DNA of 56,600 nucleotides from DASXMR01 sp036495525 (GCA_036495525.1 DASXMR010000131.1:1-56600); one strand, 5' to 3'; positions 41,850-51,297 are shown, counted from the first letter of the stretch. Translations and numbers: made by a program. Notes: a model not told the origin generated them from the sequence alone.

Positions 41850-42598
41850 CCGAGGAAGCCGCGTAGCAGCGCGCCTGTTCCTTCCAGGTGCTCGGCGACC
41901 ATCTTGCGGGCAAGCTCGGCGTCGCCAGCCAGGATCGCGGCCACGATCTCGATGTGCTGGCCGGCCGCGTGGCTGATATTGGCCGACAGCAGCGGGATGG
42001 AGTTGAGCAGGTCGTTCAGCCGCATCCGGGCCTCGGTGCAGGCCGCTGACAGCAGGCTGGAGCCGGTCAGCTCGGCGATGCCCAGGTGGAACATGGTGTC
42101 CAGCCGGCGGTAGTCCTGCTGGCTGGCGCTGTTCACCTCGACCAGCCGGGTGTGCAGCAGCTCGCGCGAGCGCTCCGCCAGCGGCCCGCCAGCCGGCTCC
42201 TGGCCGATCAGCTGGGCCAGCTTCTCCGCCGCGCCAGTCTCCACGGCGTGCCGGAAGGTGAGGGCGTCAGCGAGCTTGTCACCGTGCTCACGGGCCAGCC
42301 GGCGCAATTCGCCCCGGCGCGGCTCGGGCCGGGTGTAGGTGATGAAGGTGCCGCCGGTGCGGCCGCGCCGTGACTCGACAAATCCGGCCTGCTGCAGCTC
42401 GCCGATGGCCTCACGCAAGGTCAGCCGGCTGATGCCCAGCTGGGCGGCGAGCTCGCGCTCCGGTGGCAGCCGTTCCCCCGCCCTGACCACGCCGAGCTTG
42501 ATAATGGTCAGCAGCCGCTCGACGGTCTCCTCGAATGCGTTGCCGGCCCGTACCGGGCGAAGCAGCCCGGTCAGATCGGTGCCGACACTCACCGTCAC
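41846..42598 (-). CDS. GntR family transcriptional regulator, FadR/FCD subfamily
   Basis: A 250-residue regulator. An N-terminal winged helix (ERLPPERELAAQLGISRLTLREA, about 41-63, then GELQQAGFVESRRGRTGGTFI) is followed by an all-helical FCD ligand domain containing the metal-site pattern D-x3-H (RRLDTMFHLGIAELTG) and HAAGQHIEIVAAILAGD. It lies between the peptide importer (convergent) and the amine catabolic genes (divergent, 450 bp away), so either could be its target. FCD proteins sense small carboxylic acids. Confidence 0.88.
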
Positions 42599-43046
42599 CG
42601 CCGCCCTCCGCTCAGCTGCGAACTACCGGGGGTGACTCTACGGTGCCGCGGTGCTTTCCGCATCTCCGGGCCGGCCAGCTGATCCTGGCGGCTGGTGCTA
42701 GCTAGTAAGCAGCGGTATCGACGGGATGTCCCGAGGGGTGCTGCGGCGCGGCCGTCCCTGGCTCGACCTCACGCCGCAGCGCCCCCGGCACGCGGGTCCC
42801 CCCCTCACCCGCGTGCCGGTGCCTGTGGGGCGCTTGTGATGAAACCCGTCCCGGGGGTCTTGAACATTGCCCCGGAGCTGTTCATCATTGGTCTGATATT
42901 GAACCATTGAATCGGCCGTCCCGCTAGTCCGTTTCGGCCGGCATTTTGTGGAATTCCTGTCCTATCCGCGCAACCGCGAGCAGCGCCGCTCCGGCCGTTA
43001 CCGATCCGTACAGCACGACCACACTCCGGGACCCAAGGAGGCCGCC
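42599..43046. promoter_or_regulatory. Divergent control region of regulator and amine permease
   Basis: No gene is supported in these 448 bases. A strong hairpin, GGCACGCGGGT (42787-42797) and its complement (42807-42817), is flanked by an outer pair GCGCCCC/GGGGCGC (42779-42785, 42827-42833). Further on, a perfect TGAACA-N12-TGTTCA inverted repeat (42861-42884) is followed by TGGT-N10-ACCA (42889-42906); both are operator-like. The hairpin may end a short transcript or sit in a long leader. Confidence 0.5.
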
Positions 43047-44576
43047 GTGGCGGTCAACGAGCAAGCGGCGCCAGCGCCCATCGAGAGCGACGAGACCACC
43101 CTGCACAAGCTGGGCTATGCCCAGGAGCTGCGCAGGCGGATGTCAGGCTTCTCCAACTTCGCGGTGTCGTTCACGATCATCTCGATCCTGTCCGGCTGCC
43201 TGACCCTCTACGGGTACGGCATGAACACCGGCGGGCCGGCCGTGATCGTCTGGGGCTGGCCGTTCGTCGGCATCATGACCCTGTTCGTCGGTCTGGCGAT
43301 GGCCGAGGTCTGCTCCAGCTTCCCGACCGCTGGCGGCCTGTACTACTGGGCCGCCAAACTCGCCCCGCGGCACGGGCCGGCCTGGTCCTGGTTCACCGGC
43401 TGGTTCAATTTCCTCGGCCAGGTGGCTGTTACGGCCGGGATCGACTTCGGCGCCGCGTTCTTCATCAACGCCTTCCTCGACCTGCAGTGGGGCTTCAGCA
43501 CGAGCGCGCACTGGCATACCATCCTCATCTTCGCCGGGGTGCTGCTGCTGCACGGCCTGCTCAACCAGTTCGGCATCAAGCTCGTGTCGCTGCTGAACGA
43601 CATCAGCGTGTGGTGGCACATTCTTGGCGTGCTGATCATCGTTGGCGTGCTGACCATCAAGCCCGCCCATCACCAGCCGGCCGGCACGGTTTTCGGCCAT
43701 ATCGTGAACAACACTGGCTGGCACAGCACCGTTTACGTCGTGCTCATCGGCCTGCTGCTGGCGCAGTACACCTTCACCGGCTACGACGCGTCCGCGCACA
43801 TGACCGAGGAGACGCACACCGCCGCGCGCAGCGGCCCCCGCGGCATCGTGATGTCGATCGTGGTCTCGCTGTTCGCCGGCTGGATCCTGCTCATCGGGCT
43901 GACCTTCGCGATCCAGAACTACACAGCGGAGGTCGGGGCCACCGTGCCGCCAGCCCAGATCTTCATCGACGCGGCCGGTTCGGCGGCCGGGAAACTGCTG
44001 CTGCTGATCGTCATCGGAGCACAGCTGTTCTGCGGGATGTCGTCAGTCACCGCCAACTCGCGGATGATCTACGCGTTCTCCAGGGACCGCGCGCTGCCCG
44101 GCTCCCGCATCTGGCATGAGGTCAACAAGCGCACAAGGACGCCGACCAACGCGATCTGGCTGGCCGCAGCCGGCGCCCTGATCCTCGGCCTGCCTTACCT
44201 GTGGAACAACGCCGCGTACGCTGCCGTGACCTCCGTCGCTGTCATCGGCCTGTACATCGCCTACGTGCTGCCGACCTTCCTGCGGCTGCGGCAGGGCGCG
44301 AGCTTCGTCCGCGGTCCCTGGCACCTGGGCCGGTGGAGCACCGTGGTAGGCGTCATCGCGGTGACCTGGGTGGTGATCATCACGATCCTGTTCATCCTGC
44401 CGACGGCGAGCCCGATCACGGTGAAGAACTTCAACTACACGATTGTGGCGGTGGCCGTGGTGCTCGGCTTCGCTGGCATCTACTGGCTGGTCTCGGCGCG
44501 GCACTGGTTCACCGGGCCGAGGGTGCAGGGCACGACCGAGGAGCTGGCGGAGATCGAGCGCGAGCTGGCGACCTGA
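43047..44576 (+). CDS. APC superfamily amino acid/amine permease
   Basis: A 509-residue inner-membrane permease with about 12 helices, related to the ACT group (GABA, choline, polyamine permeases). AAGGAGG at 43035-43041 fixes the GTG start. The conserved first-helix region FAVSFTIISILSGCLTLYGYG and AEVCSSFPTAGGLYYWAAKLA are diagnostic, with YDASAHMTEET in the middle. It is followed by a glutamine-synthetase-like ligase, so the likely cargo is an amine or amino compound that is then gamma-glutamylated. Confidence 0.9.
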   Translation: MAVNEQAAPAPIESDETTLHKLGYAQELRRRMSGFSNFAVSFTIISILSGCLTLYGYGMNTGGPAVIVWGWPFVGIMTLFVGLAMAEVCSSFPTAGGLYYWAAKLAPRHGPAWSWFTGWFNFLGQVAVTAGIDFGAAFFINAFLDLQWGFSTSAHWHTILIFAGVLLLHGLLNQFGIKLVSLLNDISVWWHILGVLIIVGVLTIKPAHHQPAGTVFGHIVNNTGWHSTVYVVLIGLLLAQYTFTGYDASAHMTEETHTAARSGPRGIVMSIVVSLFAGWILLIGLTFAIQNYTAEVGATVPPAQIFIDAAGSAAGKLLLLIVIGAQLFCGMSSVTANSRMIYAFSRDRALPGSRIWHEVNKRTRTPTNAIWLAAAGALILGLPYLWNNAAYAAVTSVAVIGLYIAYVLPTFLRLRQGASFVRGPWHLGRWSTVVGVIAVTWVVIITILFILPTASPITVKNFNYTIVAVAVVLGFAGIYWLVSARHWFTGPRVQGTTEELAEIERELAT

Positions 44577-44588
44577 CCGCGCGGCAGC

Positions 44589-44614
44589 GGGGCCCCGGCT
44601 GACCCCGGGGCCCC
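44589..44614 (+). terminator. Hairpin between permease and ligase genes
   Basis: A perfect 10-bp stem, GGGGCCCCGG (44589-44598) with CCGGGGCCCC (44605-44614), encloses a 6-nt loop. It starts 13 bp after the permease stop and ends 17 bp before the preferred ligase ATG. It has the same size and place as the hairpin at 896-925: between a transport gene and the first enzyme gene of an operon. Confidence 0.55.
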
Positions 44615-44630
44615 GGGGATGGGACGGGCG

Positions 44631-46022
44631 ATGACCGATCAGAACGGCAGCAGCGCTGGCGGACGCCGGCCGGGCATGCTGAGCATGGGCCAGCTGCGAG
44701 CGGCGGCGGCCACTGGCGAGATCGATACCATCGTGCTTGCGTTCACCGATATGCAGGGACGGCTGCAGGGCAAGCGGCTGTCGGCGGAGTTCTTCCTCGA
44801 CGAGGTGGCCGAGCACTTCTCCGAGGGCTGCAACTACCTGCTGGCGGTCGACGTCGACATGAACACCGTGGACGGCTACGCCATGTCCTCCTGGTCGACC
44901 GGGTACGGGGACCTCGTGCTGCGGCCTGACCTGGCCACCCTGCGGCAGCTGCCGTGGCACGAGGCGACCGCGCTGGTGCTGGCCGACCTGACCTGGCTGG
45001 ACGGCAGCCCGGTCGCCGCCTCGCCCCGGCAGATCCTCCAGGGCCAGACCCGGCGGCTGGCTGAGCGCGGCTGGACCGCGATGGCGGGCACCGAGCTGGA
45101 ATTCATCGTTTACGCCGACACCTACGAGCAAGCTTCCGCCAAGCAGTACCGCGACCTGGTGCCCGCCAACGCGTACAACGTGGATTACTCGATCCTCGGC
45201 ACTTCCAGGATCGAGCCGCTGCTGCGCCGGATCCGAACCGGCATGACCGGGGCCGGCCTGTACGTGGAGTCGGTCAAGGGCGAATGCAACCTCGGTCAGC
45301 ACGAGATCGCGTTCCGCTACGCCAACGCGCTCAGCACCTGCGACAATCACTCGATCTACAAGACCGGCGCCAAGGAGATCGCCGCGCAGGACGGCGCCAG
45401 CATCACCTTCATGGCCAAGCCCAACCAGCGTGAGGGCAACTCCTGTCACGTGCACCTGTCGCTGCGCGATGCCGCGGGATCTCCCATGCTGGCCGGGCCT
45501 GGGCCGCACGGGCTGTCCAGGCTCGGCGAGCACTTCCTGGCCGGCCAGCTCGCCGCGATGCGCGAGCTGACCCTCTGCTACGCGCCGAACATCAACTCCT
45601 ACAAGCGGTACGTGGCCGGCAGCTTCGCGCCGACCTCCGTGCGCTGGGGCGTCGACAACAGGACCTGCGCGATGCGGCTGGTCGGGCACGACGCGTCGCT
45701 GCGGGTGGAGAACCGGACGCCAGGCGGTGATGTCAACCCGTACCTGGCCATCGCCGCGATGATCGCGGCCGGCCTGCACGGCATCGACAACGAGCTGCCG
45801 CTGGAGGCTGCGTTCGAGGGGAACGCCTACGCGGACACCAGCCTGCGGGTGCCCGAGACAATGCGCGAGGCTCTCGAGCTGTGGGGCAAGAGCGAGCTGG
45901 CGGCACAGGCCTTTGGTGAGGAGGTGAAGGAACACTACGCGAACTACGCCAGGGTGGAGCTGGCCGCGTTCGACCGCGCAGTGACCGACTGGGAGCTGCA
46001 GCGCTGCTTCGAGCGCTTGTAG
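44631..46022 (+). CDS. Glutamine synthetase family protein (gamma-glutamyl-amine ligase-like)
   Basis: A 463-residue GS-fold ligase. It has GS beta-grasp residues at 30-120 and the catalytic core with MAGTELEFIVY, ESVKGECNLGQHEIAFRYANAL, NSCHVHLSL and the Arg-rich NSYKRYVAGSFAPTSVRWGVDNR. It lacks the adenylylation Tyr loop of GlnA. With a permease, aldehyde dehydrogenase and PuuD-like hydrolase nearby, it is more likely to join glutamate to an amine (putrescine, ethanolamine or similar) than to ammonia. ATG 44631 is chosen; ATG 44619 is an alternative. Confidence 0.88.
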   Translation: MTDQNGSSAGGRRPGMLSMGQLRAAAATGEIDTIVLAFTDMQGRLQGKRLSAEFFLDEVAEHFSEGCNYLLAVDVDMNTVDGYAMSSWSTGYGDLVLRPDLATLRQLPWHEATALVLADLTWLDGSPVAASPRQILQGQTRRLAERGWTAMAGTELEFIVYADTYEQASAKQYRDLVPANAYNVDYSILGTSRIEPLLRRIRTGMTGAGLYVESVKGECNLGQHEIAFRYANALSTCDNHSIYKTGAKEIAAQDGASITFMAKPNQREGNSCHVHLSLRDAAGSPMLAGPGPHGLSRLGEHFLAGQLAAMRELTLCYAPNINSYKRYVAGSFAPTSVRWGVDNRTCAMRLVGHDASLRVENRTPGGDVNPYLAIAAMIAAGLHGIDNELPLEAAFEGNAYADTSLRVPETMREALELWGKSELAAQAFGEEVKEHYANYARVELAAFDRAVTDWELQRCFERL

Positions 46023-46141
46023 CCGGGCATCGCCTGGCCGTTGCCAGCCGTGACAGGAGGAGAACGGCGGCCGGCCCGGTGTTCCTGGCAGGAACGGAAG
46101 AAAGTCAGCCGGGGGCAGGAGACGGCAGGGAGAGCCACCGC

Positions 46142-47506
46142 ATGACGCAGTTCACCGTGGTCAATCCGGCGACCGAGCAGGCCGTGCGCGAGGTCACGCT
46201 CACCTCGGCTGGACAGGCCGACGCTGCCATCGAGCGCGCGGCGGCGGCCCAGGAGCGCTGGCGCGGCGTCGCGCCCGGCGACCGGGCGCGGCTGCTGCGC
46301 GCATTCGCCGATCAGGTGGATGCGCACGGCGAGGAGCTGGCCCAGCTGGAGGTGGCCGGATCAGGACACCCGGTCGGCCAGGCCCGCTGGGAGGCCGGGC
46401 ACGTGCGTGACGTGCTTGAGTACTACGCGGCCGCGCCTGAGCGGCTGACCGGCAAGCAGATCCCGGTGCCCGGCGGGCTCAACGTCACCTTCGCCGAGCC
46501 GCTCGGCGTGGTCGGGCTCATCGTGCCATGGAACTTCCCGATGCCGATCCTTGCCTGGGGCATGGCCCCGGCGCTGGCCGCCGGCAACGCTGTGGTCGCC
46601 AAGCCGGCCGAGCTGACCCCGCTGACCGCGATGCGGATCGCGGAGCTCGCCCTGGCGGCCGGGCTGCCGGACGGCGTCTTCCAGGTGCTGCCAGGCAAGG
46701 GCACCGTCGTCGGCCAGCGCCTGGTGGAGCACCCGGCGGTGCGGAAGATCACCTTCACCGGGTCCACCGAGGTCGGCCGCGAGATCATGGCCGGCTGCGC
46801 CAGGCAGGTCAAGCGGGTGACGCTCGAGCTGGGCGGCAAGAGCGCCAATATCGTCTTCGCCGACGCTGACCTGAAGCGGGCCGCCGCCACGGCGCCGTAT
46901 GCGGTCTTCGACAACGCCGGGCAGGACTGCTGCGCCCGGTCACGGATCCTGGTGCAGCGATCGGTGCTCGACAGCTTCCTCGAGCTGCTTGAGCCAGCCG
47001 TGCACGGGGTGCGGGTCGGCGACCCGGCGGCACCGGAAACGGAGATGGGACCCCTGATCTCTGCCGCGCACCGGGACCGGGTGGCCAGCTATGTTCCAGC
47101 CGACGCCCCGGTAGCGTTCCGCGGGCACGCACCGGACGGTGCCGGATTCTGGTACCCGCCGACCGTGCTCGCGCCGGTGGCGCCGGACTATCCCGCCTAT
47201 ACCGACGAGGTATTCGGGCCGGTGGTGACCGTCACCCCGTTCGAGGACGAGGCCGAGGGGGTGGCGATCGCCAATGCCACCCCGTACGGCCTGTCCGGGT
47301 CGATCTGGACCGAGAACGTCGGCCGGGCTATCCGGGTGGCGAGGGCCGTCGAGAGCGGCAACCTGTCGGTCAACTCGCACGCTTCTGTCCGCTACTGGAC
47401 TCCGTTCGGCGGGTTCAAGCAGTCAGGCCTGGGCCGCGAGCTGGGCCCTGACGCGCTGGACTCGTTCACCGAAATCAAGAACGTCTTCATCGCCACGGAT
47501 GGCTAG
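46142..47506 (+). CDS. Aldehyde dehydrogenase family protein
   Basis: A 454-residue NAD(P)-dependent aldehyde dehydrogenase. The general-base Glu is in VTLELGGKSANIVFAD (about residue 226), the catalytic Cys in NAGQDCCARSRILVQ (about 260) and the cofactor motif FTGSTEVGRE (about 204-213). It probably oxidises a gamma-glutamyl aldehyde formed from the ligase product. ATG 46142 has GGGAGAG upstream, 120 bp after the ligase stop. Confidence 0.92.
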   Translation: MTQFTVVNPATEQAVREVTLTSAGQADAAIERAAAAQERWRGVAPGDRARLLRAFADQVDAHGEELAQLEVAGSGHPVGQARWEAGHVRDVLEYYAAAPERLTGKQIPVPGGLNVTFAEPLGVVGLIVPWNFPMPILAWGMAPALAAGNAVVAKPAELTPLTAMRIAELALAAGLPDGVFQVLPGKGTVVGQRLVEHPAVRKITFTGSTEVGREIMAGCARQVKRVTLELGGKSANIVFADADLKRAAATAPYAVFDNAGQDCCARSRILVQRSVLDSFLELLEPAVHGVRVGDPAAPETEMGPLISAAHRDRVASYVPADAPVAFRGHAPDGAGFWYPPTVLAPVAPDYPAYTDEVFGPVVTVTPFEDEAEGVAIANATPYGLSGSIWTENVGRAIRVARAVESGNLSVNSHASVRYWTPFGGFKQSGLGRELGPDALDSFTEIKNVFIATDG

Positions 47507-47770
47507 CGGCAGCGCGGCCGCGGCTGACCGGACAATTCTGGTGTGTGAGTGAGTCAGGACCTGTTATGAGACACATGAGCCGATAATTGCCACAGAGTCG
47601 ACAAGGGGCCACCTTGCCGTCGGCACTGGCATAGCCCGGTCTCGCCCCGCGAGCCGGCCGTCACACACTGAGACGTGCATGCCACGCTCAGTTGACCGGA
47701 CGGACGTCACGGGCATGGCAGGGCTGAGGTCAGCGGCAGATGGCGACTGAGTGAGGGAGTGAGCAGCGTC

Positions 47771-48535
47771 ATGCAGCGCTTGCAGGATCGAGTCTGCGTC
47801 ATCACCGGGGCGGGCAGCGGCATCGGCCTGGCGAGCGCGCGCCGCCTGGCCGACGAGGGCGGGCTGATCGTGTCCGTGGACATCGACGAGGAAGCTGGCA
47901 AGGCGGCCGCGGAGCAGACCGGGGGTGAGTTCATCGCCGCCGACGTGGCCTGCGAAGACGACGTTCAGCGGATGTACCAGCAGGTCGTGACCAAGCACGG
48001 GCGCATCGACGTCGCCTTCAACAACGCAGGCATCTCCCCGCCCGAGGACGACTCGATCCTGTCCACCGGCCTTGACGCCTGGCGGCGAGTCCAGGAAGTG
48101 AACCTGACCTCCGTGTTCCTGTGCTGCAAGCATGTGATCCCGCACATGCAGCGGCAGGGCAAGGGCTCGATCATCAACACCGCCTCGTTCGTCGCCGTGC
48201 TCGGCTCGGCCACATCGCAGGTCTCCTACACCGCTTCCAAGGGCGGCGTGCTTGCGATGAGCCGGGAGCTAGGCGTGCAGTTCGCCCGCGAGGGGATCAG
48301 GGTCAACGCGCTGTGCCCAGGGCCGGTCAACACCCCGCTGCTGCGCGAGCTGTTCGCCAAGGACCCCGAGCGGGCGGCGCGCCGGCTGGTGCACGTGCCG
48401 GCCGGCCGGTTCGCCGAGCCGGAGGAGATCGCTGCCTCGGTGGCGTTCCTGGCCAGTGACGACGCCTCGTTCATCACCGCCTCCTCGTTCCTGGTCGATG
48501 GCGGGATCGCTGGTGCCTATGTGACACCCTTGTGA
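47771..48535 (+). CDS. SDR family oxidoreductase of the amine cassette
   Basis: A 254-residue classical SDR. TGAGSGIGLASA binds NAD(H), with the acidic SVDIDEEAG favouring NAD. NNAGISP, the Ser in INTASFVAVLG and YTASKGG (Tyr-x3-Lys) complete the active site. As an alcohol dehydrogenase it could convert a gamma-glutamyl alcohol to the aldehyde used by the neighbouring dehydrogenase. A 264-bp gap separates it from the aldehyde dehydrogenase gene, so it may have its own promoter. GTG 47759 is an alternative start. Confidence 0.88.
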   Translation: MQRLQDRVCVITGAGSGIGLASARRLADEGGLIVSVDIDEEAGKAAAEQTGGEFIAADVACEDDVQRMYQQVVTKHGRIDVAFNNAGISPPEDDSILSTGLDAWRRVQEVNLTSVFLCCKHVIPHMQRQGKGSIINTASFVAVLGSATSQVSYTASKGGVLAMSRELGVQFAREGIRVNALCPGPVNTPLLRELFAKDPERAARRLVHVPAGRFAEPEEIAASVAFLASDDASFITASSFLVDGGIAGAYVTPL

Positions 48536-48563
48536 GCGGAGCGGCCGGCGAACGGAGGTTCAG

Positions 48564-49337
48564 GTGACGGTTTCCGCGACTGCGGGCGGCGACCTGCGGA
48601 GCTACCGCGGCGAGCGCCGCCCGGTGATCGGCATCAGCGCGTCGTTCCAGCAGGCGCGCTGGGGGAACTGGGACGCGCAGGCGACGCTGCTGCCCAGGCG
48701 GTACGCCGACCGGGTCAGCGAGGCAGGCGGCATACCGGTGCTGCTGCCGCCCGTGACCGGCATCACCCAGGTGCTGCAGCGGCTCGACGGCCTGGTGCTG
48801 TCCGGTGGCGGCGACATCGACCCGGTCCGCTACGGCGCGGTCGCCGGCTCCGAGACCGGTCAGCCGGTGGCCGAGCGCGACGCCGCCGAGCTCGCGCTGT
48901 ACCACCAGGCACGCGCCGTCGGCCTGCCGGTACTCGGCATCTGCCGCGGCCTGCAGGTGATCAATGTCGCCGCCGGCGGGACGCTGCACCAGCACCTGCC
49001 GGACGTCGTCGGGCACGACGGCCACTCCCCCGCGGAAGGCTCCTACGGTACGCACGAGGTCCGGGTCGCACCGGCTAGCCGCCTTGCCGCGGTACTCGGC
49101 CCGCGGTCCCGCGACGGCGTCGCGGTGCCCACGCACCATCACCAGGCGATCGACCGGCTCGGCGGCGGGCTGACCGCGACCGCGTGGGCAGCCGACGGCA
49201 TCGTCGAGGCGGTCGAGCCTGAGCCCGGTGACGGCGCGTTCCTGCTGGCGGTGCAGTGGCACCCAGAAGCCGGCCAGGACCTCAGCCTGTTCCGCGCGCT
49301 CACCGCGGCGGCGGCCATCGCGATGGCGGGAGCCTGA
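48564..49337 (+). CDS. Gamma-glutamyl-gamma-aminobutyrate hydrolase family protein (PuuD-like)
   Basis: Class I glutamine-amidotransferase-fold hydrolase of 257 residues that frees glutamate from gamma-glutamyl amides. The nucleophile is in LGICRGLQVIN (about Cys 129), and the His and Glu are in AVQWHPEAGQD (about 231-233). The oxyanion region is LSGGGDIDPVRYG. GGAGG lies 6 nt before the GTG. It closes the five-gene amine set and starts 28 bp after the SDR stop. Confidence 0.9.
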   Translation: MTVSATAGGDLRSYRGERRPVIGISASFQQARWGNWDAQATLLPRRYADRVSEAGGIPVLLPPVTGITQVLQRLDGLVLSGGGDIDPVRYGAVAGSETGQPVAERDAAELALYHQARAVGLPVLGICRGLQVINVAAGGTLHQHLPDVVGHDGHSPAEGSYGTHEVRVAPASRLAAVLGPRSRDGVAVPTHHHQAIDRLGGGLTATAWAADGIVEAVEPEPGDGAFLLAVQWHPEAGQDLSLFRALTAAAAIAMAGA

Positions 49338-49348
49338 CCGGGGACGGC

Positions 49349-49960
49349 ATGGCCGACGAGACTAGCGCGAGGCCCGGCCAGGCCCCGCAGCCTGGCCAGC
49401 CACGGGCGCCAGCCCAGCCGCCCGGCAGCCAGGCCGGGCGGGCCAACCCGGCATCCGCGGGCGGGAAGGCTAGCTGGGCCAGGTCTCCGGCCAGGCGGCG
49501 AGCGGTCGGCGTGTACGGCACGATCGTGACCGCGGCCATCCTGGCCGCGGCCGGCGATGAGCTACACGTGCCTGAGCTGGCGATCTCCGTGCTCGTCACG
49601 CTCGTGGTGTACTGGGTCGCCGAGGAGTACGCAGAGATCGTCGGCGAGACCATAACCGGCAGTCGGCTGCCGACTTGGCGTTACGCGCTCGGCACGCTGG
49701 CGGCTACCTGGCCGATGGTCAGCGCCTCGGCGATACCGCTGCTGCTCCTGCTGCTGTCCTGGCTGTTCGGCGCGTCCGGATACGCCGCATCGAACGTTGC
49801 GCTGGTAGCAGCCCTGGCCGAGCTGATGTTCTACGCCTTTCGGGCCGGCCGGGGCGCGCGGCTGCCAGGCCGTCAGCAGGCCGGCCTCACCATCGCGGCG
49901 GCAGTGCTCGGCCTGGCCATGATCCTGCTCAAGGACGTCGTCCTCATCCAGCTGCACTGA
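49349..49960 (+). CDS. Hypothetical membrane protein
   Basis: A 203-residue protein whose first 45 residues are a soluble Pro/Gly/Gln-rich tail. About five hydrophobic segments follow, among them AVGVYGTIVTAAILAAAG, LAISVLVTLVVYWVAEEYA and SAIPLLLLLLSWLFGASG. Charged WVAEEYAEIVGE lies at the end of the second segment. ATG 49349 follows the hydrolase stop by 11 bp. No family is recognised. It is probably co-transcribed with the hydrolase gene. Confidence 0.75.
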   Translation: MADETSARPGQAPQPGQPRAPAQPPGSQAGRANPASAGGKASWARSPARRRAVGVYGTIVTAAILAAAGDELHVPELAISVLVTLVVYWVAEEYAEIVGETITGSRLPTWRYALGTLAATWPMVSASAIPLLLLLLSWLFGASGYAASNVALVAALAELMFYAFRAGRGARLPGRQQAGLTIAAAVLGLAMILLKDVVLIQLH

Positions 49961-50073
49961 CCGACACCCAGCCATTCGCGCTGCTGCCCGCCCGCGACCG
50001 CACTGCCAACCCGGCCGATGCGGGTCTGGCCGGGTTGCTAACCCGGGCGGGCAGCCGAGTACGGGAAGGGCCG

Positions 50074-51297
50074 ATGGCTGAGCGAATCATCACGCCGCAG
50101 GGGCGCGGTTTCCTGCTGTTCGACGCGCACCCGGCTGGCTGCGCGCGAACCATCGCTGACATGCAGGACCAGGTCCAGCCGGCGCCGCGCCCTGACGGGA
50201 CCGGGCCACGGCCGGTCGCGCTGGTGGTCGGGTGCAGCGCCGGCTACGGCATGGCGATGACGGTCGCGGGGATCGCCAGGCACGGCATCAGCGGGGTGGG
50301 CGTCTGCCTGGAGCGGCAGCCGACGCACCGGCGCACGGCTACGGCCGGCTGGTACCGGGTCGGCGCCGCCGCGAAGCTGGCCGCGCAGGCCGGCTCTGAC
50401 TTCAGCTTCATCAACGCCGATGCATTCGCGGACGCGACCAAGGACCAGGCGCTTGGCCTGATCGCTGACCGGTTCGGCCGCCTCGACTACCTGATCTACA
50501 GCGTGGCTGCGCCGCGGCGGGCCGACGCCGCGACCGGCGCTACCTACCAGTCGGTGATCCAGCCGCTCGGCAGCGCGTGCCGCACCAGGACCCTCAGCTT
50601 CGACGGCGGCTCGCCGCGGCTGCGTGACGTCACGGTCGAGCCGGCCAGCGCGCAGCAGGCGGCGGACACCATCAAGGTAATGGGCGGCGAAGACTGGGCG
50701 CTGTGGGTCCGTGCCGCCCGCGCCAGCGGCCTGACCGGTCCGGGCTTCGCCACCGCGGCGCTCAGCTACATCGGGTCAGAGCTGACGTCGGCGATCTACC
50801 GCGACGGCACCATCGGCGCGGCCAAGGAGCACCTGGAGGGCACCGCCGTCGAGCTCGACTCCTGGCTGCGGGAGCAGGGCGGCCGCGCGGTGACGTCGGT
50901 CAACGGCGCGGCGGTGACGCAGTCCTCCACTGCCATTCCCGGCATTGCGCTTTACCTCAGCCTGCTGCGCGAGGTGCTCGACGGGCGGATGGTCGCGCCG
51001 GCGGCGCAGGCGGCCAGCCTGTGGGATCAGCTGACCGGCCTGGTCCCGGCAGACGTCGACGAGCATGGCCGGATCAGGCTCGACCGCTGGGAGCTGGACC
51101 CGGCAGTACAGCAGGAGGTGGCCAGCCGATGGGCCGCGTGCGACGCAGGCTCGCTGGCCGACCTGGCCGACGCCGGGTGGTTCCGCGCCGAGGTGATGCG
51201 GCTCTACGGGTTCGAGGTGGCTGGCGTGGACTACGGCCTGCCCTGCGAGCCCGACCTGCCCTGGCCAGGCGGGCCAGCCGTCGCCGGGCCGGGCTGA
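50074..51297 (+). CDS. fabV: Trans-2-enoyl-CoA/ACP reductase FabV
   Basis: NADH-dependent enoyl reductase of the FabV family, 407 residues, as usual for the family. The N-terminus IITPQGRGFLLFDAHPAGC matches FabV, the cofactor motif is GCSAGYGMAMTVAG, TATAGWY and VMGGEDWALWVRA are diagnostic, and the active-site Tyr-x8-Lys is YRDGTIGAAK. FabV resists triclosan in several species. Actinobacteria normally reduce enoyl thioesters with FabI/InhA-type enzymes, so this is an extra route or acquired gene. GGAAGGG precedes ATG 50074. Confidence 0.93.
   Translation: MAERIITPQGRGFLLFDAHPAGCARTIADMQDQVQPAPRPDGTGPRPVALVVGCSAGYGMAMTVAGIARHGISGVGVCLERQPTHRRTATAGWYRVGAAAKLAAQAGSDFSFINADAFADATKDQALGLIADRFGRLDYLIYSVAAPRRADAATGATYQSVIQPLGSACRTRTLSFDGGSPRLRDVTVEPASAQQAADTIKVMGGEDWALWVRAARASGLTGPGFATAALSYIGSELTSAIYRDGTIGAAKEHLEGTAVELDSWLREQGGRAVTSVNGAAVTQSSTAIPGIALYLSLLREVLDGRMVAPAAQAASLWDQLTGLVPADVDEHGRIRLDRWELDPAVQQEVASRWAACDAGSLADLADAGWFRAEVMRLYGFEVAGVDYGLPCEPDLPWPGGPAVAGPG

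Noticed and set aside
42695..42910. 71-codon frame in the regulator-permease gap
   Set aside because: No ribosome-binding site, low-complexity Arg/Pro/Ala content, and it covers the hairpin and inverted repeats. More likely control DNA than a gene.
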